This document shows positions 1 through 7,791 of a stretch of DNA of 64,000 nucleotides, in pieces. The position numbers and the translations under genes were made by a program. Under the pieces are notes generated by a model. It did no database searches. It saw only the letters and a program-made list of their open reading frames with translations, and was not told where the DNA came from. Positions within the stretch are counted from its first letter, which is position 1. Each line of letters starts with the position of its first letter. Source of the DNA: Terriglobales bacterium (GTDB lineage: Bacteria; Acidobacteriota; Terriglobia; Terriglobales; Acidobacteriaceae); assembly GCA_025936825.1 (NCBI GenBank), contig JAICSO010000004.1, forward strand, positions 124,001-188,000. The letters are read 5' to 3'.

Positions 1-219
1 AGATCGCTGAGTTCGCAGAGAAAGGCAACTTTTCTTCCGCGGATTCCCACGGATCAACGCGGATCAAGAACAGAACCCGACGACACTCGGTTGGCGAATT
101 CCTCTCCGCGATAGCGTTGTAGTCAGCAGCGAAGGTACTACCGAAAAAACATCGCTGGCTTCGCAGAGAAAAAGCACCTTCTGTTCCGCGGATCACACGG
201 ATCTACGCGGATCGAAAAG
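1..219. repeat. Two direct copies of an intergenic repeat
   Basis: Positions 1-75 and 148-219 are similar: both carry a 'tcgctg..ttcgcagagaaa' head followed by a 'ccgcggat..cacggatc.acgcggatc' tail. A short piece of the tail recurs near 2578-2592. No coding potential is seen. The copies look like members of a dispersed acidobacterial intergenic repeat family. Confidence 0.6.
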
Positions 220-669
220 CAGCTTTGGCGGCGATAATGTAGAAAGCTTTACAGCCGAGTGCGGCGAGAAGCCTCAGATATTTTTGGGTCTTCTTCTCTG
301 CGTTATCGGCGTGCTCTGCCGTTCAAGGTTTTCCGCGTTTCGCAGATCATGACCGTTGCCCTTGCCGTTTTTCGTAACTATGACCGAACAAGTTTGCCGT
401 TTTTTGACCTTGGCAATCCAGTCACCGCGAACAAGCCTCGTACACCCTCCGTCGTTCGTACTGATTCCAAAGCAGATGTAGAGTGGCAGCTTTGTAGCTG
501 GATGCGGCATCTCAGATGCAAGTAAATAGAACGTCGGAAGTTGCAGTAACCGGCGGTAACCAGCAGGCGGTCATTTTCGGGAATCCGGAAGTAACCGAAA
601 AAAAAGCACTTTTGAGCTTGGATTTTTAAGCTCTTCGCTTACAATAACCTCCTGCTGTGTAGAACAAAA
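220..669. other. Non-coding stretch, nothing recognised
   Basis: About 450 bases upstream of the first gene. Short open frames on both strands show no recognisable protein and conflict with one another. No clear terminator or RNA was seen. It presumably contains the promoter of the gene at 670. Confidence 0.4.
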
Positions 670-1407
670 ATGCCAATGCGGAAGAATGCGACACTCGTAA
701 TTTTCATTCTGGCCATCACCTGCTTCCAGGCATTCGCTGTGCGCCCACTGGTCACCCCGCGCTATCACCGCATTCATCGTTTTCGCCGCGTCCGCTGGAA
801 TCCCGTATTCAGGCCTTCGCATGAGAGTTTGCTATTGCAGAACGCCGAGATTGATCGGCTGAATTTGCCGCGCATTCGTGACGACAAGCAGCTTGAGGCT
901 CTGAAGGCGAGCGGCGATCTGGTTCCGATCATTCCGACTGAGGCCCTGCGCATCCAGCCATCTCTCGATCCCAATCGCCGTTATTGCCGGCAGTGGACGA
1001 TGGATTTCCTGACCGACATCAGCCAGGCATACTACAAAGAATTTGGCGATCAGATCCAGGTGAACTCGGCCGTGCGGACTGTGCTCGTGCAGAAGAAACT
1101 GCGCCGGCATAATCGCAACGCAGCGCCCGAGAGCGGCGAGACAGCTTCGTCGCATCTGGCCGGACTTACAGTTGATCTACAACGCCGAGGCCTGACCAAG
1201 GCACAGATCAAGTGGATTCAGGATTACATGCGTCCTCTGAAGGATATGGGCCTGATCGAACCGGAAGAAGAGCGCCGCCACTGGTGCTTCCACATCATGG
1301 TTGGCGGAGCTTACGACCAGTACCGCGCCACCAAGATGCTTGCTGAAAAACAGGACTCCTCGAAAGCACTCCTCGAGATCACCGCTTTGGCAGTGCCGGT
1401 GCAGTAG
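670..1407 (+). CDS. Secreted M15-like (DUF5715-type) metallopeptidase
   Basis: A 245-residue protein with an N-terminal signal peptide (hydrophobic residues about 8-23, ending AFA). The C-terminal half carries an M15/LAS-type zinc pattern: S-x-H-x-x-G-x-x-x-D at 160-169 (H162, D169) and a later H-W-C-F-H at 204-208, where H208 is the likely third ligand. In LAS peptidases these ligands support cleavage of D-amino-acid peptide bonds in peptidoglycan, so a periplasmic cell-wall role is inferred. Residues 24-110 form a domain I do not recognise. It stands alone, convergent with the M20 peptidase gene. No strong ribosome site precedes the ATG. Family assignment rests on motif recognition only. 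Confidence 0.75.
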   Translation: MPMRKNATLVIFILAITCFQAFAVRPLVTPRYHRIHRFRRVRWNPVFRPSHESLLLQNAEIDRLNLPRIRDDKQLEALKASGDLVPIIPTEALRIQPSLDPNRRYCRQWTMDFLTDISQAYYKEFGDQIQVNSAVRTVLVQKKLRRHNRNAAPESGETASSHLAGLTVDLQRRGLTKAQIKWIQDYMRPLKDMGLIEPEEERRHWCFHIMVGGAYDQYRATKMLAEKQDSSKALLEITALAVPVQ

Positions 1408-1455
1408 TCCCAACCTTTCTCTCGATTCCAACTTTTGCCTTAAGAGTGCTGGCCG

Positions 1456-2529
1456 CTACTTTCCGAATAGCTTTTTGGCGATCGTGTAATACAGCTCCAC
1501 TGCCTCGCACAACTGCTTCTTTTCCACGTACTCGCCTTCGGTGTGGGCCACGAGAATGGAACCGGGTCCAAGCAGCAGGGGCTGTCCCCAGTTGCTGAGA
1601 GCGGGGATGTCGGTGGTGAACTTTGCCACCATGGTGGGCAGGCCTTCGAAGGTGCGCAGCCGGACGAAAGGGATGTCCAGGGTGAAATCGACGTTCACGA
1701 GATCGCCGACAGCATTGACGATCTGCTCGCGCAATGGCTCCGAGGGAGCAATAAGGCGGAAGAGGAGAAGCGCCCGAGCCTTGTCGGAAATAACATTCGG
1801 CGCCCGGCCCCCTTCGATCATTCCGACGTTCATCGTGCAGGGACCCACATCGGGATCTTCGGGCAATTTCATCGCCCGCAGTCTGTGCAGCGCTTCAACC
1901 AGCTTGTCGATGGCGGAATCTCCTAATTCCGGATAGGCCGAGTGCGCCATTCGGCCGGTCGCCGTCAACTCAACTCGCAGGGCACCTTTAGAAGCCGTGG
2001 CAACGCGGTTCTCGGTGGGCTCGCCATTGATGAGAAACTTGCAGCTGTTCGGCTGTTCATTCGCGACTTTCGCGCCTAGGCTATCGCGCTCCTCGCCGAC
2101 CAGGAAGAGCAGTCCGACATGAGTCCCTTCCGATTTCAGCTTCTCGACGGCAGCAATCTGCGCCGCAATGATGCCCTTCGCATCGCAGGCGCCGCGACCG
2201 TAAACGCGGTCGGCATCCTCGGAGGAAGGGATGAAGGGCGGAACCGTGTCCATATGCGTGGAGAAGACCACCGCAGGATTCGGCTCTTGTGACGAGGTCG
2301 CAAAAAGGTTTGCGCGCTCGCCCTCAGCAATCGTCACCCTCACTTCGTAGCCGAGACGGAGTAACTCCTGCGCGAGGAATTTGCCGACCCGGCCCTCGTT
2401 GCCGGTGGTCGACTCGATATCGATCAGTTGACGCGTGAAGGAGACAACGTCCATGCGCTTCGAGAATACCTTAGGGGCTGCGAATTGGGCGAACTCAGGA
2501 TTTAGATCGGAGCTATTCGCGGAAGACAT
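1456..2529 (-). CDS. M20 family metallopeptidase (ArgE/DapE-like)
   Basis: Cytoplasmic di-zinc amidohydrolase of 357 residues. Metal-binding signatures are visible in order: S-T-H-M-D-T-V-P, G-A-C-D-A-K-G (bridging Asp) and V-G-E-E-R-D-S (catalytic Glu followed by a metal Glu). The dimerisation insert lies between, beginning near T-A-S-K-G-A-L-R. The family removes acyl groups or amino acids, for example N-acetylornithine or succinyl-diaminopimelate. The substrate cannot be told from the sequence, and there is no arg or dap neighbour. The annotated start adds 25 residues; a second ATG at 2454 (M-D-V-V-S-F) fits the family's usual N-terminus and may be the true start. Confidence 0.85.
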   Translation of the reverse strand: MSSANSSDLNPEFAQFAAPKVFSKRMDVVSFTRQLIDIESTTGNEGRVGKFLAQELLRLGYEVRVTIAEGERANLFATSSQEPNPAVVFSTHMDTVPPFIPSSEDADRVYGRGACDAKGIIAAQIAAVEKLKSEGTHVGLLFLVGEERDSLGAKVANEQPNSCKFLINGEPTENRVATASKGALRVELTATGRMAHSAYPELGDSAIDKLVEALHRLRAMKLPEDPDVGPCTMNVGMIEGGRAPNVISDKARALLLFRLIAPSEPLREQIVNAVGDLVNVDFTLDIPFVRLRTFEGLPTMVAKFTTDIPALSNWGQPLLLGPGSILVAHTEGEYVEKKQLCEAVELYYTIAKKLFGK

Positions 2530-2530
2530 T

Positions 2531-2678
2531 CACCGCCGAGTACGCCGAGATCGCCGAGCAAAGAAATTCACTTGTCACAGATTCACGCGGATAGAAAACA
2601 TAAAATCTTCGACAGGACCTGTTACTCCTCTAAAAACGAAAGGAGTCTTTCTCTGCGATCTCTGCGTGCTCGGCGGTG
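2531..2678. repeat. Inverted pair of a CGCCGAG-type intergenic repeat
   Basis: Positions 2531-2558 and 2651-2678 are reverse complements of one another at about 25 of 28 bases (built from caccgccgag / gagatcgc words). The spacer of about 90 bases carries a further 'attcacgcggat' word. It fills the gap between two genes. The same word class appears at 9589-9793, 14531-14700 and 61045-61162 with changed letters. Confidence 0.7.
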
Positions 2679-2710
2679 AAATGGGGTTCCATGGGGTAAT
2701 CTAGTTCGCG

Positions 2711-3370
2711 ATGCATACGGGCGCTGGAGCCATTCGCTCGCTGTTTCTTGACGGACCAGTCGGGCAGCTTGAGGCCATTCTGAACCTCGGTGCGGAGAGT
2801 GCCACGCACGCCGCGCTGGTGTGCCATCCTCATCCGGTGTACGGCGGCACGCTGCACAACAAGGTCGTGTTCCATGCAATCAAGGCGCTGAACGGATTCG
2901 GCTTTCCCGCCTTGCGATTCAACTTCCGCGGTGCGGGATTGAGTCATGGTGAGCACGACTATGGTCAAGGCGAGATCGAGGATGTTCGCACTGCGATCGA
3001 TTGGCTGAATCGCGAGTTCCATTTGCCGATTGTCTTCGCGGGATTCTCGTTTGGGGCAGCCGTGGGGCTGCAAGCCGTTTGTAACGACGATCGCGTTGTC
3101 GCAGTCATCGGATTAGGAGTTCCGGTACAGCCTGTCGAGGAGCGCACCTACGATTTGTCCTGCTTGAAGTCGTATTCAAAGCCAAAACTGTTTGTCAGCG
3201 GAAGCCGCGATCAGTTTGGACCGCGAGAGAAGCTGCAGACATTCGTTGATTCGTTGCCGGATCCGAAGAAACTGGTGATCATCGAGAGCGCGGATCATTT
3301 TTTTGAGGGCAGACTACGCGAGATGCGCGAGGCGGTCGAGACATGGATTCGAGACATCCGCATCGGATGA
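2711..3370 (+). CDS. Alpha/beta hydrolase (dienelactone hydrolase-like)
   Basis: A 219-residue cytoplasmic serine hydrolase. It has the oxyanion segment C-H-P-H-P-V-Y-G-G-T, R-F-N-F-R-G-A-G-L-S-H-G, a nucleophile elbow G-F-S-F-G (Ser), a late S-G-S-R-D-Q-F (Asp) and S-A-D-H-F-F (His), giving a complete Ser-Asp-His triad. This is the usual size for the short hydrolases with an H-P-H-P-x-x-G-G signature. The substrate is unknown. The glycerate kinase start lies 13 bases after the stop, so the two may be co-transcribed. Confidence 0.8.
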   Translation: MHTGAGAIRSLFLDGPVGQLEAILNLGAESATHAALVCHPHPVYGGTLHNKVVFHAIKALNGFGFPALRFNFRGAGLSHGEHDYGQGEIEDVRTAIDWLNREFHLPIVFAGFSFGAAVGLQAVCNDDRVVAVIGLGVPVQPVEERTYDLSCLKSYSKPKLFVSGSRDQFGPREKLQTFVDSLPDPKKLVIIESADHFFEGRLREMREAVETWIRDIRIG

Positions 3371-3383
3371 TATCAACCCAGCC

Positions 3384-4682
3384 ATGAAAGAAATCGCGCG
3401 GCACATCTTCGACCATGCGTTGCGGGAGAGTAGTGTGGGCGAGGCATTTGCGCGAAACGTCTCGTGCGAGCGCGGCGTGCTGCGCATTTGCGAAGACCTG
3501 TACGACCTGAACTCCTACAGCCGAGTGTTCGTCATTTCGCTGGGGAAGGCTGCGCACACGATGCTTACTGCGCTTCATGAGCAGACAGGCGAACGTTTCG
3601 AAGGTATCGTTGCAAGCCCCATTGCCCCAGAGTTCCAGGTTCGCGGCTTTCGCTATTTTCAGGGTGGACATCCTCTGCCGAATGCAGATTCAATCCACGC
3701 GGCAGAAGCGATGCTGAAGTCGCTGAACACTCTGAATGAGTCATGCCTGGCGATTTTTCTGATCAGTGGAGGCGGGTCTGCATGCGCGGAGAAACCGATT
3801 GACGATGAAATCTCGCTAGAGGATCTGGTCGCGACTTACCGAACGCTGGTGAATTGCGGAGCGCCGATCCGCGAAATCAATGCCATTCGAAAGCACCTGT
3901 CCGCGATCAAAGGCGGGCGACTCGCCCAAGCGGCGTATCCGGCGCAACAGGTTTCAATTCTGATCTCTGACGTACCCGACAACACGCCGGATGCGCTCGC
4001 GTCCGGGCCGACGATGCCGGACTCCAGCACAGTCGCAGACTGCTCCTCGATCGCGCTCAAGTACAAGTTGCTGGGACCGGAAGGTGCCTTCCCGCGCAGC
4101 GTTGTCGAACTGTTCGAGCGGCGTGCCCTGGAGGAAACACCTAAGTCGGATGATCCGGCGTTTATCCGTGCGCGCTGGTGGACGGTGCTTTCTAATGCCG
4201 TGATGCTGAACGCCGCAAAGACCGAAGCCGAGCGGCAGGGGTTTACGGTCGAGGTAGACAATAGCTGCGACGATTGGGACTACGCGCGGGCCGCGGATCA
4301 CCTTCTGGCGCGTCTTCGCGAGTTGCGAAAAGCGAATGACCGTGTGTGCCTGCTCAGCGGCGGCGAACTAACGGTGCGAGTCGAGAACGGTGGTGTTGGT
4401 GGCCGCAATCAGCAGTTCGCCCTGCATTGTGCGGAGAAGATTGGAGGCGAGACGATTTGCGCCTTGAGTGCTGGCTCTGACGGTATTGACGGCAATAGTC
4501 CCGCGGCGGGCGCCATTGCAGACGGGATGACCAAAGTGCGCGCGAGAGCCGAAGGATTGGACCTTGCCTCTCATCTCAAGACGTTCAACGCTCATCCGCT
4601 GTTTGAAAGGCTTAGAGATGCAATCACAATCGGACCGACTGGCAATAATTTACGAGACTTACGAATTTTGCTTGTTACGTGA
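3384..4682 (+). CDS. Glycerate 2-kinase (GckA/TtuD, MOFRL family)
   Basis: A 432-residue protein of the MOFRL glycerate kinase family, which phosphorylates D-glycerate to 2-phosphoglycerate. Visible marks are V-I-S-L-G-K-A-A-H-T-M near the N-terminus, G-G-H-P-L-P, L-I-S-G-G-G-S-A, the K-H-L-S-A-I-K-G-G-R-L segment, S-D-V-P-D, and the C-terminal MOFRL block with G-G-R-N-Q-Q-F-A-L and S-A-G-S-D-G-I-D-G. I chose the ATG at 3384 (M-K-E-I-A-R-H) because the longer open frame would run back into the upstream hydrolase gene. It links serine, tartrate or glyoxylate breakdown to glycolysis. Confidence 0.88.
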   Translation: MKEIARHIFDHALRESSVGEAFARNVSCERGVLRICEDLYDLNSYSRVFVISLGKAAHTMLTALHEQTGERFEGIVASPIAPEFQVRGFRYFQGGHPLPNADSIHAAEAMLKSLNTLNESCLAIFLISGGGSACAEKPIDDEISLEDLVATYRTLVNCGAPIREINAIRKHLSAIKGGRLAQAAYPAQQVSILISDVPDNTPDALASGPTMPDSSTVADCSSIALKYKLLGPEGAFPRSVVELFERRALEETPKSDDPAFIRARWWTVLSNAVMLNAAKTEAERQGFTVEVDNSCDDWDYARAADHLLARLRELRKANDRVCLLSGGELTVRVENGGVGGRNQQFALHCAEKIGGETICALSAGSDGIDGNSPAAGAIADGMTKVRARAEGLDLASHLKTFNAHPLFERLRDAITIGPTGNNLRDLRILLVT

Positions 4683-4777
4683 CACGGACGAACGCCGTTT
4701 TTGAAAGCAAGGTCGCGGGAAATAACCGGGCAGGCACAACCCAGAAGTCATGCCTCCCGGATTTGTGTTTGATCGGA

Positions 4778-5278
4778 TTAGGCGCTTTTCCTCTCCGCTT
4801 GCCGCGGGGGCATGTTCGCCATGGCATCGTTCATCGAGCGCCTCATTTCTTCCGGAGAGAGGTCCTTCACGTGTGCCGCCAGAGACCAACTGTGCCCGGA
4901 TGGATCAGTCACAACTCCATACCGGTCGCCCCAGAACTGATCTGCAAGACGCATCCTCACCTGCGCGCCCGCGGACGTTGCCCGGTTGAAAGCCGCATCC
5001 ACATCGGGCGTATAGATGTGAATGGTCACAGAAGAACTGCCCGAAACCGGCGCCAGCGCGCCCATCTCCGGCATTTCATCGTTGAGCATCAGGTTTGAAT
5101 CCCCGATGCGCAACAAGGCGTGCATGATCTTTCCATTCGGCATTCGTGCAACGTCCCCGATGACTTCTGCGCCGAACGCTTTCTTGTAGAACTCGATTGC
5201 CTGGTCGGCGTTGCGGACAACCAGGTGGGGAGTAAGAGTGTGAAATCCTTGAGGAACTGCTTTGGCTGTTTGTGACAT
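4778..5278 (-). CDS. VOC (glyoxalase/bleomycin-resistance fold) protein, PhnB-like
   Basis: A 166-residue protein with paired beta-alpha-beta-beta-beta modules. It opens T-P-H-L-V-V-R-N-A-D-Q-A-I-E-F-Y-K-K-A-F-G-A, the typical start of YdcG/PhnB-like VOC proteins, and later has H-I-Y-T-P-D-V-D-A-A-F-N-R-A and W-G-D-R-Y-G-V-V-T-D-P-S-G-H-S-W. Such proteins bind small ligands or a metal; no specific reaction can be assigned. It is a single gene on the minus strand, convergent with the glycerate kinase gene. Confidence 0.8.
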   Translation of the reverse strand: MSQTAKAVPQGFHTLTPHLVVRNADQAIEFYKKAFGAEVIGDVARMPNGKIMHALLRIGDSNLMLNDEMPEMGALAPVSGSSSVTIHIYTPDVDAAFNRATSAGAQVRMRLADQFWGDRYGVVTDPSGHSWSLAAHVKDLSPEEMRRSMNDAMANMPPRQAERKSA

Positions 5279-5375
5279 AAAACCTCCTCAGGGGCTGCAT
5301 TCTAGTCCTTCAGACTGTTGAAATATGTCAATTGTTGGAAAAATCGAGAAAGGCTGAATCTAACAGGCCTGAAGC

Positions 5376-6272
5376 TTAGAACAGCTTGGTAACGCCTTCC
5401 GGCAACACCAGGACGCGGTCACTGACCCCAGCCGCAGCCGCCTCCTGTTCAAGCAGTTGCAAAGGTTCTTCCATGGGTTCATGCGAGAGGCGGAAGGTTC
5501 CGTAATGCATGGGAACCATCCATCGAGAATTCAGATCGAGGAAGGCGCGCGTGGCGTCACCGGGGCTGGTGTGAACATTGCGGAACTGCGGCGGATTGTA
5601 GGCGCCAATTGGCAAGAGCGCGACCTGCGGGCAGAGACGAGTGCCGATCTCGCGAAAACCGGAAAAATACGCAGTATCGCCGGCGTGATAAATGGAGTGC
5701 TTGCCGCCGCGCAGGACGTAGCCACCGTATCCGCGGTGCGCATCGCGCAAAATGCGCGCACCCCAGTGGCGGGATGGTACGTGCGTGATGGTTACATCGC
5801 GATGGCGGTAGCTGCGCCACCAATTCAATTCAACGACATCGCGGAAACCAAGATCGGACACAAGATCAAACACATGTTCCGGGACCACCGCAGTCGGGCC
5901 TGATCCGCGATACTGCTTGGTGTGATGCACGATGGCTCGTAACGAGGGCCGGTGCAAGTGGTCAAAGTGCGCATGCGTGATGAGCACGACGTCAATGGGA
6001 GGCAGGTCAGGGATGCGCACGCCGGGCTTGCGAAGCCGTTTGAGGACAAAAAGCCAGCGGGCGAAGTTGGGGTCGACGACCACGTTTTCGCCCCCAATCT
6101 GCAGAAAGAAGCTGGCGTGGCCGATAAACGTGACGCCCATCTGGACGTTGGAGACGAGCACGGGCTTGTGGGTCTCGCCCGTGCGCGGCGTCATGGCAGA
6201 GTGCCGGATCAGCTTGCCAAACTGCTTGGCCCGCTTGCGCAGCGCCTTATTCTTAAGCGCGTTTTTCAGCAT
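5376..6272 (-). CDS. MBL-fold metal-dependent hydrolase (UlaG/NAPE-PLD-like)
   Basis: A 298-residue metallo-beta-lactamase-fold enzyme. It has G-H-A-S-F-F-L-Q-I-G near the start, V-V-D-P-N-F-A-R-W, the metal motif T-H-A-H-F-D-H-L-H, then S-R-H-W-G-A-R, H-A-G-D-T-A-Y-F (Asp ligand) and M-H-Y-G-T-F (last His). The W-G / D-T-A-Y-F pattern is that of the group containing NAPE-phospholipase D and related lactonases. A phosphodiester or lactone substrate is possible but not shown. It is cytoplasmic, with no signal peptide. Confidence 0.82.
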   Translation of the reverse strand: MLKNALKNKALRKRAKQFGKLIRHSAMTPRTGETHKPVLVSNVQMGVTFIGHASFFLQIGGENVVVDPNFARWLFVLKRLRKPGVRIPDLPPIDVVLITHAHFDHLHRPSLRAIVHHTKQYRGSGPTAVVPEHVFDLVSDLGFRDVVELNWWRSYRHRDVTITHVPSRHWGARILRDAHRGYGGYVLRGGKHSIYHAGDTAYFSGFREIGTRLCPQVALLPIGAYNPPQFRNVHTSPGDATRAFLDLNSRWMVPMHYGTFRLSHEPMEEPLQLLEQEAAAAGVSDRVLVLPEGVTKLF

Positions 6273-6452
6273 GGCATGCCTGAGTTCCTGTTTGCCGGAC
6301 CGCCGGCGATTCCCCGTTACTTCTGCTCATCAGCCCTCGAGTTCAAAAGAGCTGACACATGCCTACTCGTGCATTCTACAACTGCAGCAATGAGCTTGAC
6401 CCACCACAGCGCGTCATTTCTAATTCACAGTGTTCTTTCCTAGGAGACTTAG

Positions 6453-7334
6453 ATGCGAGTTGCATTCGTGGGTTTGGGCATAATGGGGCGGCCTATGGCC
6501 GCTAATCTGGCAAAAGCTGGACATGAAGTCAGTGTCTGGAACCGCAGCGCGGGCAAGGAGGTTGAGGGAGCGCGCGTAGCATCCTCTCCGGCCGATGCTG
6601 CAAAGGGCGCGGAAGTCGTATGGATCTGCGTGTCGGATACCGCGGCGGTCGAGCAGGTTTTGTTTGGACCCAATGGTATCGAACAGTCGTTAACAGATGG
6701 CATGATCATAGCCGACTCCAGCACGATTTCGCCTGCCGCGACGCGAAGGTTTGCCGAACGCGTGGCGAATAAGGGCGTGCAGTACGTGGATTCGCCGGTG
6801 ACAGGATCGAAAGTTGGCGCTGAAGCCGGTACGCTGCTGTTTATCGTTGGCGGAAGCGAAGAGGCGATCGAAAGATTGAAGCCGCTGTACGCAGCCATGG
6901 GCAAAAAGATTTTCCGGATGGGCGAGACTGGCAAAGGCCAATCGGCCAAGATCGCGATGAACCTGCAGATCGCAATGATCTATGAAGGCTTCGCGGAAGG
7001 ACTCACTCTGGCAGCGAAACTGGGCGTCGAACCGGCAACGCTGGTTCCACTCATCAATGCCTCGATGGTCAAGTCGGGGGTGGTGGAGTACAAGGCGCCG
7101 TTTGTTTTGCAGCGTGATTTCACGGCGAATTTCCCGCTTAAGCTGATGCGGAAGGACATACGTCTGGCGTTAGAAGCCGCCAAAGAGGCGCGGGTCAAGC
7201 TGCCAGGCGGCGAGACGGTGGAAGAGATCTATGAAATGGCGGTCGAAGATGGCCACGCGGATCTCGATTTTGCTGCCACGCTGATGTTGCTGGAGAAATG
7301 GGCCGGCGTGGAAGTGAAGGGCCAGGCAGCATAG
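6453..7334 (+). CDS. NAD(P)-dependent beta-hydroxyacid dehydrogenase (GarR/GLYR1-like)
   Basis: A 293-residue two-domain oxidoreductase of the 3-hydroxyisobutyrate dehydrogenase superfamily. The N-terminal Rossmann signature is V-G-L-G-I-M-G-R-P-M-A-A-N-L. The substrate loop D-S-P-V-T-G-S-K-V-G-A-E-A-G-T-L is followed by the catalytic lysine in G-K-G-Q-S-A-K-I-A-M-N-L. The S-K-V-G-A-E form resembles the GLYR1/succinic-semialdehyde or glyoxylate reductase subgroup more than HIBADH, so a small-aldehyde reductase is as likely as an alcohol dehydrogenase. A ribosome site GGAG (about 6441-6444) precedes the ATG. Confidence 0.88.
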   Translation: MRVAFVGLGIMGRPMAANLAKAGHEVSVWNRSAGKEVEGARVASSPADAAKGAEVVWICVSDTAAVEQVLFGPNGIEQSLTDGMIIADSSTISPAATRRFAERVANKGVQYVDSPVTGSKVGAEAGTLLFIVGGSEEAIERLKPLYAAMGKKIFRMGETGKGQSAKIAMNLQIAMIYEGFAEGLTLAAKLGVEPATLVPLINASMVKSGVVEYKAPFVLQRDFTANFPLKLMRKDIRLALEAAKEARVKLPGGETVEEIYEMAVEDGHADLDFAATLMLLEKWAGVEVKGQAA

Positions 7335-7347
7335 TTGGGAGGCGCGC

Positions 7348-7616
7348 ATGCGCGCAGTCGACAAGTGCACCAAGTGCGGCTCGGGCGCGATTGCTCAGAG
7401 GGCCATGGTTGTTGACAGGACCGACTCAGGAGAGTTGGCTCTGCAACTGAGGGTTGACGCTAATCCTGAGGCATTGGTTTTTAAAAAATCTGCCGCTGCG
7501 GCGTGCACGCATTTGTTTGTTCGTCGTGCGGATACGTGGAATTTTATGCGGACGATCCGAAGGCGTTGTATGGCGCATTCCTGGCGGCACAGCAGGATGC
7601 GCCACAGATTACGTAG
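7348..7616 (+). pseudogene. Frameshifted two-part zinc-ribbon protein
   Basis: The first part (from ATG 7348) reads M-R-A-V-D-K-C-T-K-C-G-S-G-A and continues to A-L-V-F-K-K. After a T5A6 run near 7479-7489 the recognisable sequence moves to another frame: H-A-F-V-C-S-S-C-G-Y-V-E-F-Y-A-D-D-P, ending at TAG 7614-7616. Together they make one protein of about 89 residues with two C-x2-C knuckles, the layout of a small zinc-ribbon family whose C-terminal knuckle is followed by Y-A-D-D-P. Restoring one base in the homopolymer joins the two frames. It may be a real mutation or a homopolymer error. It sits 13 bases after the dehydrogenase gene. Confidence 0.7.
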
Positions 7617-7654
7617 GGCGGAGGTATCTTTCGCCGCCACGGGGCTCACCTTTT

Positions 7655-7722
7655 TGTCCGACTACCCCGGGCCTGACGCCCCGGGCTTTATTCTGGCGCC
7701 CGCGTCGCGGCTGAGCCTCAAG
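7655..7722. repeat. Dispersed repeat with CCCGGGC..GCCCCGGGC hairpin
   Basis: 'ctaccccgggcctgacg' followed by 'ccccgggctttattctgg' and a gc-rich 'cgcgtcgcggctgag' tail. A clear second copy lies at 31619-31673 on the same strand. The core is an inverted repeat, so it may act as a hairpin or terminator between the two flanking genes. Confidence 0.6.
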
Positions 7723-7791
7723 TAGACCGAAGAATGCCGTGAGTGTTTGTCTTGCCCCTGTGGTTGCGGTATGCGTTGAAGCGACGCTTGG

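Noticed and set aside
7617-7725. C-terminal continuation of the first zinc-ribbon frame
   Set aside because: The frame after 7490 has no match to the family and runs into a dispersed repeat.
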